The notes under the pieces were generated by a model. It did not search any database, was not told where the DNA came from, and saw only the letters and a list, made by a program, of their open reading frames with translations. Shown here one piece after another: positions 25,051 through 34,331 of a stretch of 64,000 nucleotides of DNA. Source of the DNA: RGIG4708 sp045538875 (GTDB lineage: Bacteria > Bacillota > Clostridia > UMGS1810); contig JAZQEG010000010.1 in NCBI GenBank assembly GCA_045538875.1, positions 1-64,000 on the forward strand. Direction: 5' to 3'. A program made the position numbers and the translations under genes. Each line of letters starts with the position of its first letter. Within the stretch, counting starts at the first letter, position 1.

Positions 25051-25780
25051 TAATGTAAAAATTCATGTTTCCAAGCTTAATAAAAATTTTGGAAGCATTA
25101 AAGTTTTGCAGGGCATATCAACCGATATATACGAAGGCGAAGTTGTATGTATTATCGGTCCCTCGGGCAGCGGTAAATCTACTTTTTTAAGGTGCCTTAA
25201 CCGACTCGAAACCATCACAAGCGGTGAAATTATAGTAGACGGATACCACATTGATGACAAAAAAATCAACATAAATAAAGTTCGTGAAAATATTGGAATG
25301 GTGTTTCAGCACTTTAACCTTTTTGCAAATATGAATGTGCTAAAAAACCTTATGCTTGCGCCTGTTGATTTAAAAAAGGCTACTAAGGAAGATGCTCAAA
25401 ATGAAGCAATGAGGCTGCTCGAAATGGTTGGCCTTACCGATAAAGCGCAGAGCTACCCATCACAGCTTTCGGGCGGGCAAAAGCAGCGTGTGGCAATAGC
25501 AAGAGCCCTTGCTATGAACCCCGATATTATGCTTTTTGACGAACCCACATCCGCACTTGACCCCGAAATGGTTGGCGAAGTTTTAACAGTAATGAAAGAT
25601 CTTGCAAAGGCAGGTATGACAATGGTTGTGGTTACTCACGAGATGGGCTTTGCGCGTGAGGTTGCCGACAGAGTTATATTTATTGATGAAGGCAAAATTC
25701 TCGAAGAGGGTACACCTGATCAGATTTTTTCAAATCCTCAGCATCCACGAACCATTGACTTTTTAAATAAAGTATTGTAA
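25037..25780 (+). CDS. Amino-acid ABC transporter ATP-binding protein
   Basis: A GlnQ-type ATPase, 247 aa. Walker A GPSGSGKS (41-48), Q-loop VFQHFNLF, signature LSGGQKQR, Walker B IMLFDEPTSALD, and H-loop VVVTHEM are all intact. It starts at GTG 25037, preceded by AAAGGAG inside the end of the permease gene. It drives uptake through the permease just upstream. The operon ends at a strong terminator. Confidence 0.95.
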   Translation: MANYNNVKIHVSKLNKNFGSIKVLQGISTDIYEGEVVCIIGPSGSGKSTFLRCLNRLETITSGEIIVDGYHIDDKKININKVRENIGMVFQHFNLFANMNVLKNLMLAPVDLKKATKEDAQNEAMRLLEMVGLTDKAQSYPSQLSGGQKQRVAIARALAMNPDIMLFDEPTSALDPEMVGEVLTVMKDLAKAGMTMVVVTHEMGFAREVADRVIFIDEGKILEEGTPDQIFSNPQHPRTIDFLNKVL

Positions 25781-25782
25781 TT

Positions 25783-25813
25783 AAAAAGAACTGAAAAAAT
25801 TTCAGTTCTTTTT
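25783..25813. terminator. Bidirectional terminator after the ABC operon
   Basis: A 14-bp A/T-flanked stem (AAAAAGAACTGAAA / TTTCAGTTCTTTTT) lies between two convergent genes. Confidence 0.88.
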
Positions 25814-26740
25814 TTAATTGGCTAATTTATTAAAAATCATATTAATATTTTCATCCGAATATTCAATTTCAGCAGAATACATTCTTGCAATGTTGCATAT
25901 ATCATCAATGGATTTTGCTCCCGTGGCAGCTGCAATTACAAAAATCATATAACAACTTAGCACTGCAAACATAATCCATTGGGCGCCAAGGTTTTCATAT
26001 ACTGCTTTTGGCGTGTATCTGTACAAAAAGTATATAACAAGCTGCTCTGCAGCAAGGCTATATTTATCCATTAAATACCATATGTCAGTTTTGTTTAAAT
26101 GTTTAAATGCTCTGTGCAAAACATCGGTCCACTCTTTGTCCAATCGTTCAAGCAACAAATAAAACTCTATCCAACTGCTGCAATCAAAAACATCATGTTT
26201 TATTTTACAAAAGGATATTAGTTGCTCTAGTCTTTCCTTTATGATTATATCTCTATTGCACGCTGTTTTAAACAGTTTTGTGCGGCAGTCAAACCAAAAT
26301 TTTTCCTCATCAGTTAAGCTTAATCCATCACCATATTTTGTTTTTAGTTCAAAGCTTTTGTTATTTGTCATAATTACCCTTGCTGCTTCTTCGCAGCAAA
26401 GCCCTATGCCACTTTCAATCCTGCTTTCATAATAATTATGAAATCTTGGATGCTGATCGCAAATTTCGCATAATGCTTCGCTACCTAAATTTATTATTAT
26501 GTCACACATATTATTTTCATTCAAAAACGGACAACGTTCATTTTTAAGCATAAAGCAAGGTACACCATTTTCGTATTTTATGTTTTGCATCAGCCTTTTG
26601 CCAAATTGGCCTTTTATATTTTTGTATTTGTCATATGTATTTTTATCAATATCTATTTCCCAGCCGATGCAGCAGTTGTTTTTGCATTTGTCAGATATGC
26701 ATTTAAAATTGTTATAATATTGTGGTATGTATTGTGTCAT
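25814..26740 (-). CDS. FliB-like lysine-N-methylase family protein
   Basis: A 308-aa cysteine-rich protein. The N-terminal half has closely spaced Cys (CISDKCKNNCCIGW, CFMLKNERCPFLNENNMC, CEICDQHPRFHN, GLCCEEAARV). This is the pattern of proteins annotated as flagellin lysine-N-methylase (FliB) and suggests a metal or Fe-S site. The second half is alpha-helical without known motifs. FliB methylates flagellin lysines in Salmonella. No flagellar gene is visible in this window, so the target here is unknown. It stands alone, divergent from cotJABC. Confidence 0.85.
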   Translation of the reverse strand: MTQYIPQYYNNFKCISDKCKNNCCIGWEIDIDKNTYDKYKNIKGQFGKRLMQNIKYENGVPCFMLKNERCPFLNENNMCDIIINLGSEALCEICDQHPRFHNYYESRIESGIGLCCEEAARVIMTNNKSFELKTKYGDGLSLTDEEKFWFDCRTKLFKTACNRDIIIKERLEQLISFCKIKHDVFDCSSWIEFYLLLERLDKEWTDVLHRAFKHLNKTDIWYLMDKYSLAAEQLVIYFLYRYTPKAVYENLGAQWIMFAVLSCYMIFVIAAATGAKSIDDICNIARMYSAEIEYSDENINMIFNKLAN

Positions 26741-26919
26741 TGTTATTACCTCAAAATAATTTGTTTTAAAACATTAGTTTGTACTTATATTTGTTATCGC
26801 TTTTGAAGTCTAAATCAAGCTATATTATACCACAAAAAGCCTTAATAATCAATATGTCAAAATAAGTCGATGTAACTAAATATTGCTATGAGAATATTAT
26901 GATAAGGGGAGGTGTTTTT

Positions 26920-27102
26920 ATGAAAAACAACAACTATGAATGTAAAGAAAATATGCGTTATTTAACAGCATCTGTAAAAGAGCAAAAATTTGAAAATATA
27001 ATGTCCGTGCAAGACGCATTGTGTCATGGAACAATTTTTAAAGATTTATATATTCCGTTTGAATGCTACAAAAATAATGCAATAATGAATCCGTTTAAAT
27101 AA
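26920..27102 (+). CDS. cotJA: Spore coat-associated protein CotJA
   Basis: A 60-aa protein. The family core VQDALCHGTIFKDLYIPFE matches CotJA (usually ALxRGTIFPxLxxPF). Made in the mother cell in Bacillus and needed with CotJB for coat assembly of CotJC. The chosen ATG follows GGGGAGG; an in-frame ATG 21 nt upstream has none. First gene of cotJABC. Confidence 0.88.
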   Translation: MKNNNYECKENMRYLTASVKEQKFENIMSVQDALCHGTIFKDLYIPFECYKNNAIMNPFK

Positions 27103-27119
27103 CATAAGGAGTGAAATAT

Positions 27120-27449
27120 ATGTATTATCCCAATACGCCATATTGTATAGACAATATGACCGAAAATATTGCTAGGCGATATAACAACAATTCAAAAGAT
27201 GAACTTATGTGTCAAATTCAGCAGGCATCTTTTGCTGCATATGACTTGCAGCTTTACCTTGACACACATCCTGATTGTGCAGAGGCACTTGAACTTTACA
27301 CTAAGCTTAACGCAACGGTTGCAAGTTTAAGACAGGATTATGAAAACGCTTATGGTCCGCTCAGAGCAGCAAACTCTCCGTGTGATACGCCTTTTAAATG
27401 GGCAGACACCTGCTATGAGTGGCCTTGGGCAAAAAATAAGGAGGTTTAA
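27120..27449 (+). CDS. cotJB: Spore coat protein CotJB
   Basis: A 109-aa protein. Family landmarks are IQQASFAAYDLQLYLDTHPDCAEAL and the C-terminal PFKWADTCYEWPWAKNKEV (cited as the segments AAYDLQLYLDTHP and WADTCYEWPW). It acts with CotJA and CotJC in the inner spore coat. ATG 27120 lies 8 nt after AAGGAG; the GTG at 27111 overlaps the ribosome binding site. cotJC starts 2 bp after the stop. Confidence 0.9.
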   Translation: MYYPNTPYCIDNMTENIARRYNNNSKDELMCQIQQASFAAYDLQLYLDTHPDCAEALELYTKLNATVASLRQDYENAYGPLRAANSPCDTPFKWADTCYEWPWAKNKEV

Positions 27450-27451
27450 TT

Positions 27452-28060
27452 ATGTGGGAATATGACAGAAAGTTAATGTACCCTGTAAAGATAAAAAATC
27501 CAAATCCGCAGCTTGCAAGATATGTAATAAGCCAGTACGGTGGCCCTGATGGTGAACTTTCAGCATCTCTCAGATATCTCAGTCAGCGCTACACTATGCC
27601 CGACAATCAGCTTCGGGGATTGTTAACAGACATTGGCACGGAAGAGCTCGCACACCTCGAGATGGTGGGAGCCATTGTGTATCAGCTGACACGAGGTATT
27701 GATGTGCCTGATGTTAAGGAAAGCGGTTTTGACAACTATTTTATGAACCACTCAACAGGCATTTACCCTGCAAACACAAGCGGTGAGCCTTTTACTGCTG
27801 CATATATTGCTGTGTCGGGCGACCCAATTGCCGACCTTAATGAGGACCTTGCTGCTGAGCAAAAGGCGAGGGCAACTTACAACAATATACTTCGTATGTC
27901 CGATGACCCTGATGTAAATGATGTAATCAAGTTCCTCCGTGAACGCGAAATTGTTCATTATCAGCGTTTTGGCGAAGCGGTAACACAGCTTCAGGATAAA
28001 CTTACCCAAAAAAACAAATTTTATATGGGCAATGACAGCTGCAACGGTAAATGTAACTAA
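27452..28060 (+). CDS. cotJC: Spore coat protein CotJC (manganese catalase family)
   Basis: A ferritin-like, four-helix protein of 202 aa related to Mn-catalases. Metal-ligand helices are visible: DIGTEELAHLEMVGA (ExxH) and LAAEQKARATYN with the later REREIVHYQRFGE. CotJC of Clostridioides difficile is a spore-coat protein with catalase-like sequence. The C terminus ends in a short Cys-containing tail. Third gene of cotJABC; a strong terminator follows. Confidence 0.94.
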   Translation: MWEYDRKLMYPVKIKNPNPQLARYVISQYGGPDGELSASLRYLSQRYTMPDNQLRGLLTDIGTEELAHLEMVGAIVYQLTRGIDVPDVKESGFDNYFMNHSTGIYPANTSGEPFTAAYIAVSGDPIADLNEDLAAEQKARATYNNILRMSDDPDVNDVIKFLREREIVHYQRFGEAVTQLQDKLTQKNKFYMGNDSCNGKCN

Positions 28061-28131
28061 CAAAAAGCTGATTTAAAAAGCTGATAAAAAGCTTTTCAAC
28101 ACAAAAGGAAGTTTTTTTTAGCCTTAAATAA

Positions 28132-28171
28132 AATCGGGTGTAAAAAACCCTATGGATTTTTACACCCGATT
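28132..28171. terminator. Bidirectional terminator between cotJC and the SDR gene
   Basis: An 18-bp stem AATCGGGTGTAAAAAACC / GGATTTTTACACCCGATT with one mismatch and loop CTAT, flanked by A- and T-rich DNA. Confidence 0.85.
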
Positions 28172-28175
28172 AAAA

Positions 28176-28952
28176 TTATTTTATAACAAATTTTTTGCTT
28201 TGAATAAGGTATACTGCTTTTGCAAGCATTTTGTCTGATAGGATATGGCGTAAAAATACGGCAGTTTTCATAATTATTCCCGGTACAATTACTTGTTTGC
28301 CCTCAAACATTTTTTTAATTGCATACTGTGCAACATCCTTACTTGTAAGCACAATGCTTTTGCCTATCTTTTCGGTACAGGTATCAAAATTGACCTTTGC
28401 AACTTTACTAAATTCTGTATGTACGGGACCCGGGCAAAGCACGCTTATGTGTACGTTGCTTTTTGATTGACGCAATTCTTCGCTAATAGATTGAGTCAAG
28501 CGGAGCACATATGATTTTGATGCGTAGTACGCAGCAAAAAGAGGCCCCGGAAAAAATGCGGCAAGTGAAGCAACATTTAAAATATATCCACTGTTACGCT
28601 TTTTAAACTCTTGCACAAACAATTTTGTTATAATATGCACTGCACGCACATTTGTGTCAAGCATTTTAAGCTCTGTGTCCAAATCGGTTGAGCAAAATTC
28701 GCCAAACACACCAAACCCTGCATTGTTAATGAGTACATCAATCTCGCTTGCATAATCGGCAAGCTTTTTTATCTGCTCAACATCTGTTACATCACAGCAA
28801 ACAATTTCTACATTTGTTTTAAGCTCATTTTTGAGTTGTTCAAGCTTATCCAGCCTTCTTGCTACGGCAATTATATCATAGCCTTTTTTGGATAATATAT
28901 GCGCCATATCGTATCCCAAACCCGAGCTTGCTCCTGTAATTAATGCTTTCAT
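28176..28952 (-). CDS. Short-chain dehydrogenase/reductase (SDR)
   Basis: NAD(P)H-dependent oxidoreductase, 258 aa. The Rossmann motif TGASSGLG (6-13), NNAG, the catalytic Ser in NVASLAAF and YYASK (YxxxK) are all present. The VARRLDKLE segment after beta2 has an Arg as in NADP-preferring classical SDRs. The DltE/YqjQ-like layout suggests a fatty or sugar alcohol, but no substrate can be named. Single gene, with a terminator on its 3' side. Confidence 0.92.
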   Translation of the reverse strand: MKALITGASSGLGYDMAHILSKKGYDIIAVARRLDKLEQLKNELKTNVEIVCCDVTDVEQIKKLADYASEIDVLINNAGFGVFGEFCSTDLDTELKMLDTNVRAVHIITKLFVQEFKKRNSGYILNVASLAAFFPGPLFAAYYASKSYVLRLTQSISEELRQSKSNVHISVLCPGPVHTEFSKVAKVNFDTCTEKIGKSIVLTSKDVAQYAIKKMFEGKQVIVPGIIMKTAVFLRHILSDKMLAKAVYLIQSKKFVIK

Positions 28953-28979
28953 ATAAAGTTCCTCCTTATAAAAGTGTAA

Positions 28980-29014
28980 TTTAAACGGCTGTAATAAAAT
29001 TACAACCGTTTAAA
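28980..29014 (-). terminator. Terminator of the EamA-like permease gene
   Basis: A 16-bp stem (TTTAAACGGCTGTAAT / ATTACAACCGTTTAAA, one G-U pair in RNA) just past the stop codon at 29025. Confidence 0.65.
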
Positions 29015-29024
29015 CTCTTATATA

Positions 29025-30002
29025 TTAAACATCATAAAAACCAAGTATAAATATACCTGCAAATACTGCCGCAAGTGCAAGGTAATGTTTTACAGAGAGC
29101 TTTTCCTTAAGGAACAATCTGCTCCAGATAAATGACACTGCACAATAAGCAGAAATTATTACAAGACCAACCTTGTATTCTGATACAACAACCATCATAT
29201 AAAATACCTGACCTACAGTTTCGCATATACCGCCGATTGTTTTAATTCCGTCAAATTTAAAGTCAATTTTTTCTCTTTTTATAACAAATACATATACAGC
29301 AAAAATTACTGCCATAAACAGCCATGTAAATTCATAAGCTGTGTTTAAAACATCACCGCATAATAGCTCAGCTTGCTCGGCAACCATACCACCTTGTTCA
29401 AGCGCTGTGCAGTAGTTGTCGGCAATAATTGTGTCAACAAATGTTCCAAGCGAATCGAGCACACAATACATTACCGGCAAGAGTATTGCAAGCACGCTTT
29501 TGCTGTACTTTCTGTTAGATGCAGATTGTCTTAATGCTCTTGTTTCAGTGTCTTCAAAATAATCAACAATACCAAGTGCAATAATACCTATAACTATAAA
29601 AACAACACCCGAAATAATTGGTCCGTTTAAAAATATTGCATCAGATTCATCTTCTACCCATTTAACGCCAAAGTAAGCTATATTCATAATAAGTGCAAAT
29701 GCACCCGAACAGTTACAAATAGGTGAGGACACCGAAAGCTCAATGTATCTTAATCCCACATAACCTATAACCATTGACAGTATGTACAGTGCTGATGCAG
29801 GGAGATATACCCATATGTCATTAAGTGACAAAGGTACGCCACCAAAGGTTACTTCGTAAATAGCATGAATACCCATTATCAAACCAACTGCAATACCAAC
29901 CTTGTAGTGACTGTATTTGTCACTAAGCTTTGTTCCCATTTTGCTGAATAAATCGCTGCCGCTCCAACAGAGCATGGCAATAATTGCATATGTAAATAAC
30001 AT
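29025..30002 (-). CDS. EamA/DMT-type multispanning transporter
   Basis: A 325-aa membrane protein with about ten hydrophobic segments in two halves, each ending like an EamA (drug/metabolite transporter) repeat. The last part, VGLVIISAYCAVSFIWSRLFLKEKLS, shows the typical FLKEKLS turn before the final helix. Substrate unknown. A hydrophilic insertion (about residues 155-185, with an acidic stretch and a basic stretch) and a Cys/Glu-rich loop near 205-235 are unusual. ATG 30002 follows AAAAGGAGA; the frame continues upstream into a terminator and is not used. Confidence 0.8.
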   Translation of the reverse strand: MLFTYAIIAMLCWSGSDLFSKMGTKLSDKYSHYKVGIAVGLIMGIHAIYEVTFGGVPLSLNDIWVYLPASALYILSMVIGYVGLRYIELSVSSPICNCSGAFALIMNIAYFGVKWVEDESDAIFLNGPIISGVVFIVIGIIALGIVDYFEDTETRALRQSASNRKYSKSVLAILLPVMYCVLDSLGTFVDTIIADNYCTALEQGGMVAEQAELLCGDVLNTAYEFTWLFMAVIFAVYVFVIKREKIDFKFDGIKTIGGICETVGQVFYMMVVVSEYKVGLVIISAYCAVSFIWSRLFLKEKLSVKHYLALAAVFAGIFILGFYDV

Positions 30003-30038
30003 ATTTTTACATCTCCTTTTCTTTTGTATTTTATTAAA

Positions 30039-30071
30039 AAAGCATTGCCCAATGCAAAAGGGCAATGCTTT
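30039..30071. terminator. Terminator of the sec operon
   Basis: A 12-bp stem AAAGCATTGCCC / GGGCAATGCTTT lies between secF and the EamA-like gene. Confidence 0.85.
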
Positions 30072-30085
30072 TAAATTAACAAAAA

Positions 30086-30955
30086 TTATTTTGCAACAAC
30101 TTTTGCGTCTTTACCTTTTAACAATACCCAGAACTGACCTGCAAGGAATACAGATGAATAGCATCCGCAAATTACACCAACAATGAGAGGAAGTGCAAAT
30201 TCCTTGATAGAAGGAACTCCGAGGATATAAAGTACAACAAGTACAATAAGTGTTGTTACAGATGTGTTAATTGATCTTGCCATTGTCTGCCAGATGCTTT
30301 TGTTAACAACATTTGCAAAAGATTCTTTTTTGAGGAATCTTGTGTTTTCTCTAATCCTGTCAAATACAACGATTGTTGCGTTGATTGAATAACCCAAAAT
30401 TGTTAAAATAGCCGCAATAAATGTTGTGTTTACAGGAATTTTAAAAAGTGCGTAAACGCTAAGCATTACAAGCATATCGTGGCAAAGAGCAAGCACTGCA
30501 GAAATTCCTGTTAAAAGCTCAAATCTAAATGTTATATATATGAGCATAAGGATAACAGCAATAACAATAGATGTTAAAGCATTACTCCAAAGGTCTGCAC
30601 CGATAGAAGCACTGACATTGTCTACCGAAAGGATTGTAGCACCCTCAAATGCTGCCTTAATAGCATCCTGTGCAGCAATTTTTTGCTCCTGTGTTAGCTC
30701 TTTTGTTTTTATAATAGCTTCGTTTTCGTCAGACTTTTGTACTGACGAAATTTCAACACCCTCAACATCCTTGAGAGAATCTCTTATAGCCATTTCGTCA
30801 AATTCAGCATTAAGATTAACATAAATTTCAGTACCGCCGGTGAAGTCGATATCAGTGTTAAAACCGCCGTTTACAACGAAACCTGCAATACCTGCTATAA
30901 TTACAACTGCAGATATTATAAAGAATATAGTTCTTTTTTCGATAATATTAAACAT
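30086..30955 (-). CDS. secF: Protein translocase subunit SecF
   Basis: RND-type accessory subunit of the Sec translocon, 289 aa. It uses the proton-motive force with SecD to complete export. TM1 (FFIISAVVIIAGIAGFVV) precedes the first extracytoplasmic domain with DFTGGTEIY. Five more TMs follow, including GYSINATIVVFDRIREN (the SecF motif D4). ATG 30955 has AAGGAGGAG upstream. It starts 19 bp after secD stops. Confidence 0.95.
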   Translation of the reverse strand: MFNIIEKRTIFFIISAVVIIAGIAGFVVNGGFNTDIDFTGGTEIYVNLNAEFDEMAIRDSLKDVEGVEISSVQKSDENEAIIKTKELTQEQKIAAQDAIKAAFEGATILSVDNVSASIGADLWSNALTSIVIAVILMLIYITFRFELLTGISAVLALCHDMLVMLSVYALFKIPVNTTFIAAILTILGYSINATIVVFDRIRENTRFLKKESFANVVNKSIWQTMARSINTSVTTLIVLVVLYILGVPSIKEFALPLIVGVICGCYSSVFLAGQFWVLLKGKDAKVVAK

Positions 30956-30974
30956 TGTATATCTCCTCCTTTTC

Positions 30975-32243
30975 TTAAGCACTGTATAATTTAGAATTCT
31001 TGATGTTAAATCCAATCATCTGACGGAGCAAGAATCTTGTTACAAATACTGCTGTAAACATACTAACAATTGTACCTATTCCAAGTGTAAGTGCAAAGCC
31101 TTTAATTGTACCTGTACCAAAGAGATAGAGTACAACAGCAGCAATTATTGTTGTAATGTTTGAGTCGAGTATTGCTGTAAATGCTCTGTTAAAGCCTGCA
31201 TCAACAGATGCTCTTAAAGTTTTGCCAACCTTTAGCTCTTCTTTAACTCTTTCAAATATAATAACATTAGCATCAACTGCAGTACCAATTGTAAGAATTA
31301 TACCGCCGATACCCGGAAGTGTAAGGTTAACTCTTAAAAGTCCAAGGATAAGAGCAACAATTGCTACATAACCTACGAGTGAAATACACGAAATAAATCC
31401 GCACATTCTGTAGAATATAACCATAAACAGCATTACAAGTATAAGGCCTATAAATCCAGCCTTGAGGCTGTTTTCAAGAGCTTTTTCACCAAGCTGAGCA
31501 CCAATAGTTCTCACTTCTACAGGCTTGAGCGAAAATGGGAGCTGACCCGATTGGATTTGTCCTGCAAGTGTTTTTGCACTTTCGTTATCAAAATCACCCG
31601 AAATGATACATTCGGTTGAGTTGATTTGTTCACTTACTCTTGGGGCAGAAACAATGTTTCCGTCAAGCTGAATTGCAATGTAGTTTTCACCATCTGCATA
31701 AGTGGAAATTTTAGCAGTAGCCTCAGCAAATTTTTGCGCACCTTCGTCTGTAAGTGTAAGCTTAACTATATTTCCTTTGTTTCCTGTCTGGTCATATGCT
31801 TCATATGCAGCAACTGCAGTTTTAACATGGTCGCCTCCGTTTAATACAACATTACCGTCTTTGTCTACAAATTCGAGCTTTGCTGTTGCACCGAGTATTG
31901 CAACTGCTTCATCAGGGTTGTCAACAGCAGGTATTTCTACTCTGACTCTTTTGTCATTTTGTTTAGAAACATTAGCTTCATAATAGCCCTGGCTGTCAAG
32001 TCTGTTACGGAGTACAGCTATTATAGATGTCATATGTTCGTCTGTAACAGTTTCCTGAGTATCAGCTTCAAAAACAATATAAGAGCCGCCTGCAAGGTCT
32101 AGGCCTCTTCTGATACCGTGTTCTTCATCCATTACCGAGGTAATCTGGTAACCGCCAACATTGAGCCCAAATGCTGCGATATAGGCAAGCGCCAATATAA
32201 CAACAAGCACAATGCTGAATTTTGCTACGCTTTTTGATTTCAT
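30975..32243 (-). CDS. secD: Protein translocase subunit SecD
   Basis: Partner of SecF, 422 aa. TM1 at the N terminus, then RRGLDLAGGSYIVFEADT, the large extracytoplasmic region with the Ala/Leu-rich P1 head shortened compared with E. coli, and five C-terminal TMs. TIGTAVDANVIIFERVKEEL is the motif with the functional Asp. The short form is usual in Clostridia. Part of the spoIID-queA-tgt-yajC-(TIGR04086)-secD-secF cluster. Confidence 0.95.
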   Translation of the reverse strand: MKSKSVAKFSIVLVVILALAYIAAFGLNVGGYQITSVMDEEHGIRRGLDLAGGSYIVFEADTQETVTDEHMTSIIAVLRNRLDSQGYYEANVSKQNDKRVRVEIPAVDNPDEAVAILGATAKLEFVDKDGNVVLNGGDHVKTAVAAYEAYDQTGNKGNIVKLTLTDEGAQKFAEATAKISTYADGENYIAIQLDGNIVSAPRVSEQINSTECIISGDFDNESAKTLAGQIQSGQLPFSLKPVEVRTIGAQLGEKALENSLKAGFIGLILVMLFMVIFYRMCGFISCISLVGYVAIVALILGLLRVNLTLPGIGGIILTIGTAVDANVIIFERVKEELKVGKTLRASVDAGFNRAFTAILDSNITTIIAAVVLYLFGTGTIKGFALTLGIGTIVSMFTAVFVTRFLLRQMIGFNIKNSKLYSA

Positions 32244-32326
32244 TTGTGTTCCTCCTTAAAATCGTTCAAAATTCATACTGTATTATTATAGTACTTTTTA
32301 AGTAAAAAGTCAATATCAAAAACTAA

Positions 32327-32728
32327 TTATTCTCTTTTTGCATTTATACCGATTATTCCGCCTAATGCCCCTGTTAATGCAGAAATAATTAAACAAATTA
32401 TTGTACCTGTGCCTACAACATAGTTACCCTTTAACAGTGCAATTACAAAAAGTATCAGTATGTAAGCAAGCCCTGCAATGCTGCCTGTAAGCCAGCCTTT
32501 TTTTGAAGTGTTTGAAGCAGCAAAAAATCCGCAGGCGGCAGTTGATATATATGTTGCGCAGGTAACAATAATATCGGCAAAACTCTCGCTCAAGCTGGTA
32601 TATGTTATTAGTATAGAAAAGATAAAAAGCATAATAAAGGTGAGCAGATATGACATAACAATGCCCTTGAGTAATTTTTTTGCGCCTTTAGTATATTTTT
32701 CAGCTTGGTTTTCTGCCTGATTGATCAT
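32327..32728 (-). CDS. TIGR04086-type membrane protein
   Basis: A 133-aa protein with four transmembrane segments (about 24-45, 50-72, 80-100, 104-126). The pattern GFFAASNTSKKGWLTGSIAGLAYI and ALTGALGGIIGIN fits the TIGR04086 family of small membrane proteins. The family is common next to yajC/secDF in Clostridia; function unknown. The neighbours suggest a link to the translocon, which is inference. Confidence 0.82.
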   Translation of the reverse strand: MINQAENQAEKYTKGAKKLLKGIVMSYLLTFIMLFIFSILITYTSLSESFADIIVTCATYISTAACGFFAASNTSKKGWLTGSIAGLAYILILFVIALLKGNYVVGTGTIICLIISALTGALGGIIGINAKRE

Positions 32729-32751
32729 AATGTTTACCTCCGAATATAAAA

Positions 32752-32780
32752 AATAGACTCTGCATTTAGCAGAGCCTATT
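32752..32780 (-). terminator. Terminator-like hairpin downstream of yajC
   Basis: A 12-bp stem AATAGACTCTGC / GCAGAGCCTATT (one G-U) followed by T on the minus strand. It may reduce read-through from queA-tgt-yajC into the secDF part. Confidence 0.65.
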
Positions 32781-32805
32781 CAATACTATTCATAAAATCA
32801 GCATA

Positions 32806-33108
32806 TTATGCATCAGCAGGCTTTAAAACCTCTTTAACTGACCAACGGTATACTTTTATGTAAGATTTTTCAGAAGATGAGCCTGTTTCCAAAACAAGAT
32901 TGTCGTCTTTAATCTGAGTAATTTTACCTACAATACCGCCGATTGTAACAATTTTGTCACCTACAACAAGACCATTTAGCATTTCCTGAGTGAGCTTTTC
33001 TCTCTTTTTTTGTGGTCTTATAATCATAAAATACATAATTGCAAAAAGTACAACCATCATCATAACAAATTGAATCATACTTCCTGTTGTTGCTGTGTTT
33101 GCTGGCAT
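32806..33108 (-). CDS. yajC: Preprotein translocase accessory subunit YajC
   Basis: A 100-aa protein with one N-terminal transmembrane helix (MIQFVMMMVVLFAIMYFMII) and the RPQKKREK motif. The cytoplasmic YajC domain shows LVVGDKIVTIGGIVGKI. It binds SecDF and affects translocon function. AAGGAGG lies upstream of the start. Confidence 0.95.
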   Translation of the reverse strand: MPANTATTGSMIQFVMMMVVLFAIMYFMIIRPQKKREKLTQEMLNGLVVGDKIVTIGGIVGKITQIKDDNLVLETGSSSEKSYIKVYRWSVKEVLKPADA

Positions 33109-33175
33109 ATCACAAACCTCCTTAAATTTACTATGTTAAATATTATAACTATAATTTACCAAAAAGTCAAGCATA

Positions 33176-34306
33176 TTAAATGCGAGTATTGTATATTTCG
33201 AGTTTTTCTTTTTTAAACTCACAAAATCTTTCCTCATCAATTGCCTTTCGTATGTTTTCGGTAAGCTTGTTGTAAAAATACAAGTTGTGAATAACGCAAA
33301 GCCTCATGGCAAGCATTTCGTTTGCTTTAAACAAATGGCGTATATATGCCTTTGAATAATTGCGGCAGGTAGGACAGTCGCAATCTGGGTCAATAGGGTC
33401 CATATCTGTTTTAAACTTTTCATTTTTCAGGCTCATATAGCCTTTTTCGGTAAATATGTTGCAGTGCCTTGCATTTCGGCTAGGCATTACGCAGTCAAAA
33501 AAGTCAATGCCGCGGTCAACCGCCTCCAAAATATTTTGAGGAGTACCAACACCCATAAGATATCTTGGCTTGTTTTTTGGTGCAAAGGGGACAACAACAT
33601 CAAGTATGTGGTACATTTCCTCTGTTGTTTCACCAACAGCAAGGCCGCCTATTGCATATCCGTCAAGGTCAAGCTCTGTAATTTGCTTCATATTTTCTAT
33701 TCTTAAGTCATCAAATGTTGCACCTTGATTTATACCAAACAGCATTTGGTTTTTGTTTATGGTGTGTTCGAGGCTGTTGAGCCTTTGCATTTCGGCTTTG
33801 CAACGGCAAAGCCAGCGCACAGTCCGTTCGTGAGATGCTTTTGCATAGCTGTAGTCTGCAGGGAGTGCCACACATTCGTCAAATGCCATAGCAATTGTAG
33901 ATGCAAGGTTAGATTGAATTTGCATACTTTGTTCAGGCCCCATAAAAATTTTGCGCCCGTCAATATGTGAATTAAAGTACACACCTTCCTCTTTTATTTT
34001 TCGAAGTCCTGCAAGTGAAAAAACCTGAAACCCGCCGCTGTCTGTAAGTATCGGTCTGTCCCAGTTCATAAACTTGTGAAGTCCTCCGCACTTATAAACC
34101 ACATCGTCACCTGGGCGAACATGCAAATGATATGTGTTAGAAAGTTCAACCTGACATCCGATTTCTTTAAGGTCGGTGGTAGATACTGCTCCTTTTATGG
34201 CAGCGAGGGTGCCTACATTCATAAATACAGGCGTTTGTATAGTACCATGAACAGTTGTAAATTCGCCTCGCCTTGCATTTCCATCTTGTTTTATGAGTTT
34301 AAACAT
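33176..34306 (-). CDS. tgt: tRNA-guanine transglycosylase
   Basis: Exchanges G34 of tRNAs with GUN anticodons for preQ1, on the way to queuosine. Signatures: TDSGGFQVFSL with the proton-acceptor Asp, GINQGATFDDLR, GGLAVGE, and DCVMPSRNARHC with the nucleophile Asp. The Zn site is DCDCPTCRNYSKAYIRHL. Length 376 aa. ATG 34306 follows AAAGGA; the frame is open 17 codons further without a ribosome binding site. It is next to queA, the following step. Confidence 0.96.
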   Translation of the reverse strand: MFKLIKQDGNARRGEFTTVHGTIQTPVFMNVGTLAAIKGAVSTTDLKEIGCQVELSNTYHLHVRPGDDVVYKCGGLHKFMNWDRPILTDSGGFQVFSLAGLRKIKEEGVYFNSHIDGRKIFMGPEQSMQIQSNLASTIAMAFDECVALPADYSYAKASHERTVRWLCRCKAEMQRLNSLEHTINKNQMLFGINQGATFDDLRIENMKQITELDLDGYAIGGLAVGETTEEMYHILDVVVPFAPKNKPRYLMGVGTPQNILEAVDRGIDFFDCVMPSRNARHCNIFTEKGYMSLKNEKFKTDMDPIDPDCDCPTCRNYSKAYIRHLFKANEMLAMRLCVIHNLYFYNKLTENIRKAIDEERFCEFKKEKLEIYNTRI

Positions 34307-34331
34307 AATTAATTCCTTTACCAAAAAATAA

